A stretch of DNA of 64,000 nt from JBBQWZ01 sp038210135. Its GTDB lineage: Bacteria; Acidobacteriota; Terriglobia; Bryobacterales; Bryobacteraceae. Below the pieces are notes generated by a model. That model did not search any database and had not been told where the DNA came from. It saw only the letters and a list, made by a program, of their open reading frames with translations. The translations under genes and the position numbers were made by a program. Location of the stretch: assembly GCA_038210135.1 (NCBI GenBank), contig JBBQWZ010000015.1, forward strand, positions 1 to 64,000, in the 5' to 3' direction. Below, in pieces: positions 62,305 to 64,000 of the stretch (its first letter is position 1; each line of letters opens with the position of its first letter).

Positions 62305-64000
62305 CTACGGCAACTGAATGACGGCTTGCCCTTTGGCGGCCAGAGCGTCGTTCATCAATTTGAGGTCGCTGTCGAGGACGGCTTTCAACTTCGCCTGTTC
62401 GGCGGCAAGCCGCTCCGACAGTTCCTTGAACACGACGTAGGCTTGGTCGGTGGGCCGGGCGTCGCCGGTCATGATGCTGCGCGCGAGCGCTCCGATAAGG
62501 TTGTTGAGCTTGATCTGGAAGTTCAGCGGATCCTGATTGCTCCGATTGCGGACCTGGTAAACCTCTTCCTCGACGCGGCTGAGCCGCGTTTCCAAGCGCT
62601 CGCCCGCCGCGGCAATAGCTGGATCCTTGGCTTTGTCGTTTCGATCCTTAATTTGCTTTTTGATCGCGCGGATGCGGATCACCATTTCATTCGCTTCACT
62701 GAAGGCGTCGCGCACCTGGCTGGCGAGCTGGAACTGCTCTTCGAGGTCTTTCTGCGAGATATCTCTGAGGCGCGGATCGATCAGGACTTCGAGCGGAACC
62801 GTCTTGGTCTCGCCGTTGGCGGTCAGGCGGACCTGATATTTCCCCGGAGTTGCCATGGGCCCGGCAGCCGGATTCGCGCTCCAGACCACCATGCCTTCGA
62901 ACGTTTTGGCGCCCGGATAACGGAGGTCCCACGTGAACCGGTTCAAGCCGACAAGCCGCGTGGGCGGCTTCGGAGCTCGCCCGCGCGGGTCGTCTTCGTC
63001 CTCGCCGCCCGCTGCGCTGGGCTTCTTCTTGTCGTCTTCGGGAGTGGCGACGAAGCTGCGCACGAGCGCTCCTTTGGAGTCGAGAATTTCGATCGTCAAC
63101 TTCTCTGGAACGGCTTTGAGGTAGTAATCGAAGTTCGCGGGCATGACGGAGCGAACTACGTTGGCGGGGGCGAAAAGATGCACGGCCGCGGTCGCGATCT
63201 GCGAATTCATCTGCCGCAAGCCGGCGATTCCGTCGAGGACGTAGAACGAGCGCCCGTGGGTCGCTATCACGAGATCGTTTTCTTCGACGACGATGTCGGA
63301 GACTTGGGTGTCCGGCAAATCCAGGTTCAGCGACTGCCACTTGGCTCCGTCGTCGAACGAAACGTAGATGCCGTGTTCGGTGCCGGCGTAGAGCAGGCCG
63401 GCGCGCTTGGGATCCGCGCGAATCGCGTGCGTGAAGGCGTTGGCGGGAATGCCGTCCACGATCTTGGTCCAGGACTTGCCGAAGTCGGAGGTCTTATAAA
63501 GATACGGACGCCGGTCATCGAGTTGATACTGCTTGGCGGCAAGATAGGCGGTTCCAGGTTTGTGATGGGAGGCGTCCATCAAAGAAATGCGGGCGAAATC
63601 CGGCAGACCCTGGGGAGTGATTTTGGTCCAATTCTTACCGCCATCGCGGGTAATGTGCGCGTATCCGTCGTCCGAGCCTGTCCAGATCGTATTCGCGTCG
63701 AAGAACGACGGAGCCACGGTGAAAATGGTCGCGTAGATTTCGGGGCCGTTCTGATCCTTAGTGATGGGGCCGCCGGAATCGCCGAGAGTTTTGGGGTCGG
63801 CGCGCGTAAGGTCCGGACTGATCCGCTCCCAGCTTTGTCCGTCGTTGGTAGTACGCCACAAGTGCTGCGATGTGGTGTACAGGGTGTTTGGATTCTGCGG
63901 CGAGAAGACGATGGGGAAGGTCCACTGCCAACGTTCTTTCAACGTCGACGCGGATTGGCCGGAGAAGAACAGCGGATAGACCTGGATGTCACGGGTCCAA
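62305..64000 (-). CDS. C-terminal part of a VPS10/BNR-propeller protein (runs off the window)
   Basis: The reading frame is open to the window edge, so only the last ~564 residues are seen. Repeated sialidase-type blades are clear: 'TLYTTSQHLWRTTNDGQSWERI', 'IWTGSDDGYAHITRDGGKNWTKI', 'YLYKTSDFGKSWTKI', 'LLYAGTEHGIYVSFDDGAKWQSL'. A Fn3/Ig-like region with a Pro/Lys-rich insert follows ('FTWDLRYPGAKTFEGMVVW'), then a long helical C-terminus ('LEEQFQLASQVRDAFSEANEMVIRIRAIKKQIKDR'). Acidobacterial proteins of this plan are exported and annotated as sortilin-like glycosyl-hydrolase relatives; activity is unproven. Confidence 0.85.
   Translation of the reverse strand, partial: WTRDIQVYPLFFSGQSASTLKERWQWTFPIVFSPQNPNTLYTTSQHLWRTTNDGQSWERISPDLTRADPKTLGDSGGPITKDQNGPEIYATIFTVAPSFFDANTIWTGSDDGYAHITRDGGKNWTKITPQGLPDFARISLMDASHHKPGTAYLAAKQYQLDDRRPYLYKTSDFGKSWTKIVDGIPANAFTHAIRADPKRAGLLYAGTEHGIYVSFDDGAKWQSLNLDLPDTQVSDIVVEENDLVIATHGRSFYVLDGIAGLRQMNSQIATAAVHLFAPANVVRSVMPANFDYYLKAVPEKLTIEILDSKGALVRSFVATPEDDKKKPSAAGGEDEDDPRGRAPKPPTRLVGLNRFTWDLRYPGAKTFEGMVVWSANPAAGPMATPGKYQVRLTANGETKTVPLEVLIDPRLRDISQKDLEEQFQLASQVRDAFSEANEMVIRIRAIKKQIKDRNDKAKDPAIAAAGERLETRLSRVEEEVYQVRNRSNQDPLNFQIKLNNLIGALARSIMTGDARPTDQAYVVFKELSERLAAEQAKLKAVLDSDLKLMNDALAAKGQAVIQLP

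Overview
The window is a high-GC stretch of a Gram-negative soil-type genome, most likely an acidobacterium of the Bryobacterales/Solibacter group. The lineage call rests on several things seen together: a surface protein ending in the Solibacter-type C-terminal domain (TIGR03437 family) plus a decayed relative, a TIGR03790 protein, a DUF2911/TPR protein, a very large TonB-dependent receptor with an N-terminal carboxypeptidase-like domain, several PQQ-type beta-propeller proteins, the futalosine menaquinone genes mqnP-mqnE, and frequent GTG/TTG starts. No rRNA, tRNA, insertion sequence, prophage or CRISPR array was recognised, so this reads as ordinary chromosome with small repeat islands.

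Layout. 0.1-0.3 kb: five palindromic 'gtgcggggattcc' repeats. 0.3-2.4 kb (minus): operon of a degenerate nucleotidyltransferase, a family 9 glycosyltransferase, a small protein and an isoprenylcysteine methyltransferase-like membrane protein. 2.6-6.4 kb (plus): cytochrome c and a Tat-signal ThDP enzyme, then a Lys/Ala-tailed protein and rsmG. 6.4-9.8 kb: repeat mosaic, DUF2911/TPR protein, a 4 x 35-bp tandem repeat and the TIGR03790/cytochrome c pair. 10-24 kb: LysR regulator, PilZ protein, rfbD, DUF192 lipoprotein, mqnP-mqnE, thrC, VOC protein, Cdd1-like protein coupled to an alcohol dehydrogenase, cyclophilin/5'-nucleotidase operon and an M23 peptidase with a clear promoter/operator. 23.7-24.8 kb: a redoxin gene with an in-frame TGA at the redox-active site, read here as a selenoprotein.

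24.8-31.4 kb: two large polytopic membrane proteins flanking a lipoprotein, then a hybrid histidine kinase. 31.4-41.8 kb: secreted metzincin-like protein, two overlapping PQQ-propeller genes, a TIGR03437-type pseudogene, and an ankyrin/PQQ-propeller pair. 42-53 kb: OlsF-like ornithine-lipid acyltransferase, APC transporter, Pal, amidase, a DUF2760-Hsp70-like-thiL operon, a DUF4380 protein and a small secreted protein. 53-64 kb: TonB-dependent receptor with a recognisable promoter, a Cys/Met-metabolism PLP enzyme divergent from an OxyR homologue with both redox cysteines, a UvrC-like protein with a degenerate nuclease site, a 47-residue basic protein, a peptidoglycan-binding metallopeptidase, and the truncated end of a VPS10/BNR-propeller protein.

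Functional themes are envelope work (lipids, glycosyl transfer, peptidases, Pal, TonB import), extracytoplasmic electron transfer and redox chemistry (three exported redox proteins, PQQ-type propellers, OxyR) and menaquinone synthesis. The most notable items are the selenoprotein with a SECIS-like hairpin and a U-x-C motif, the Tat-exported ThDP enzyme paired with a cytochrome c, the pseudogene formed by an internal deletion, and two well-formed promoters overlapped by inverted repeats.
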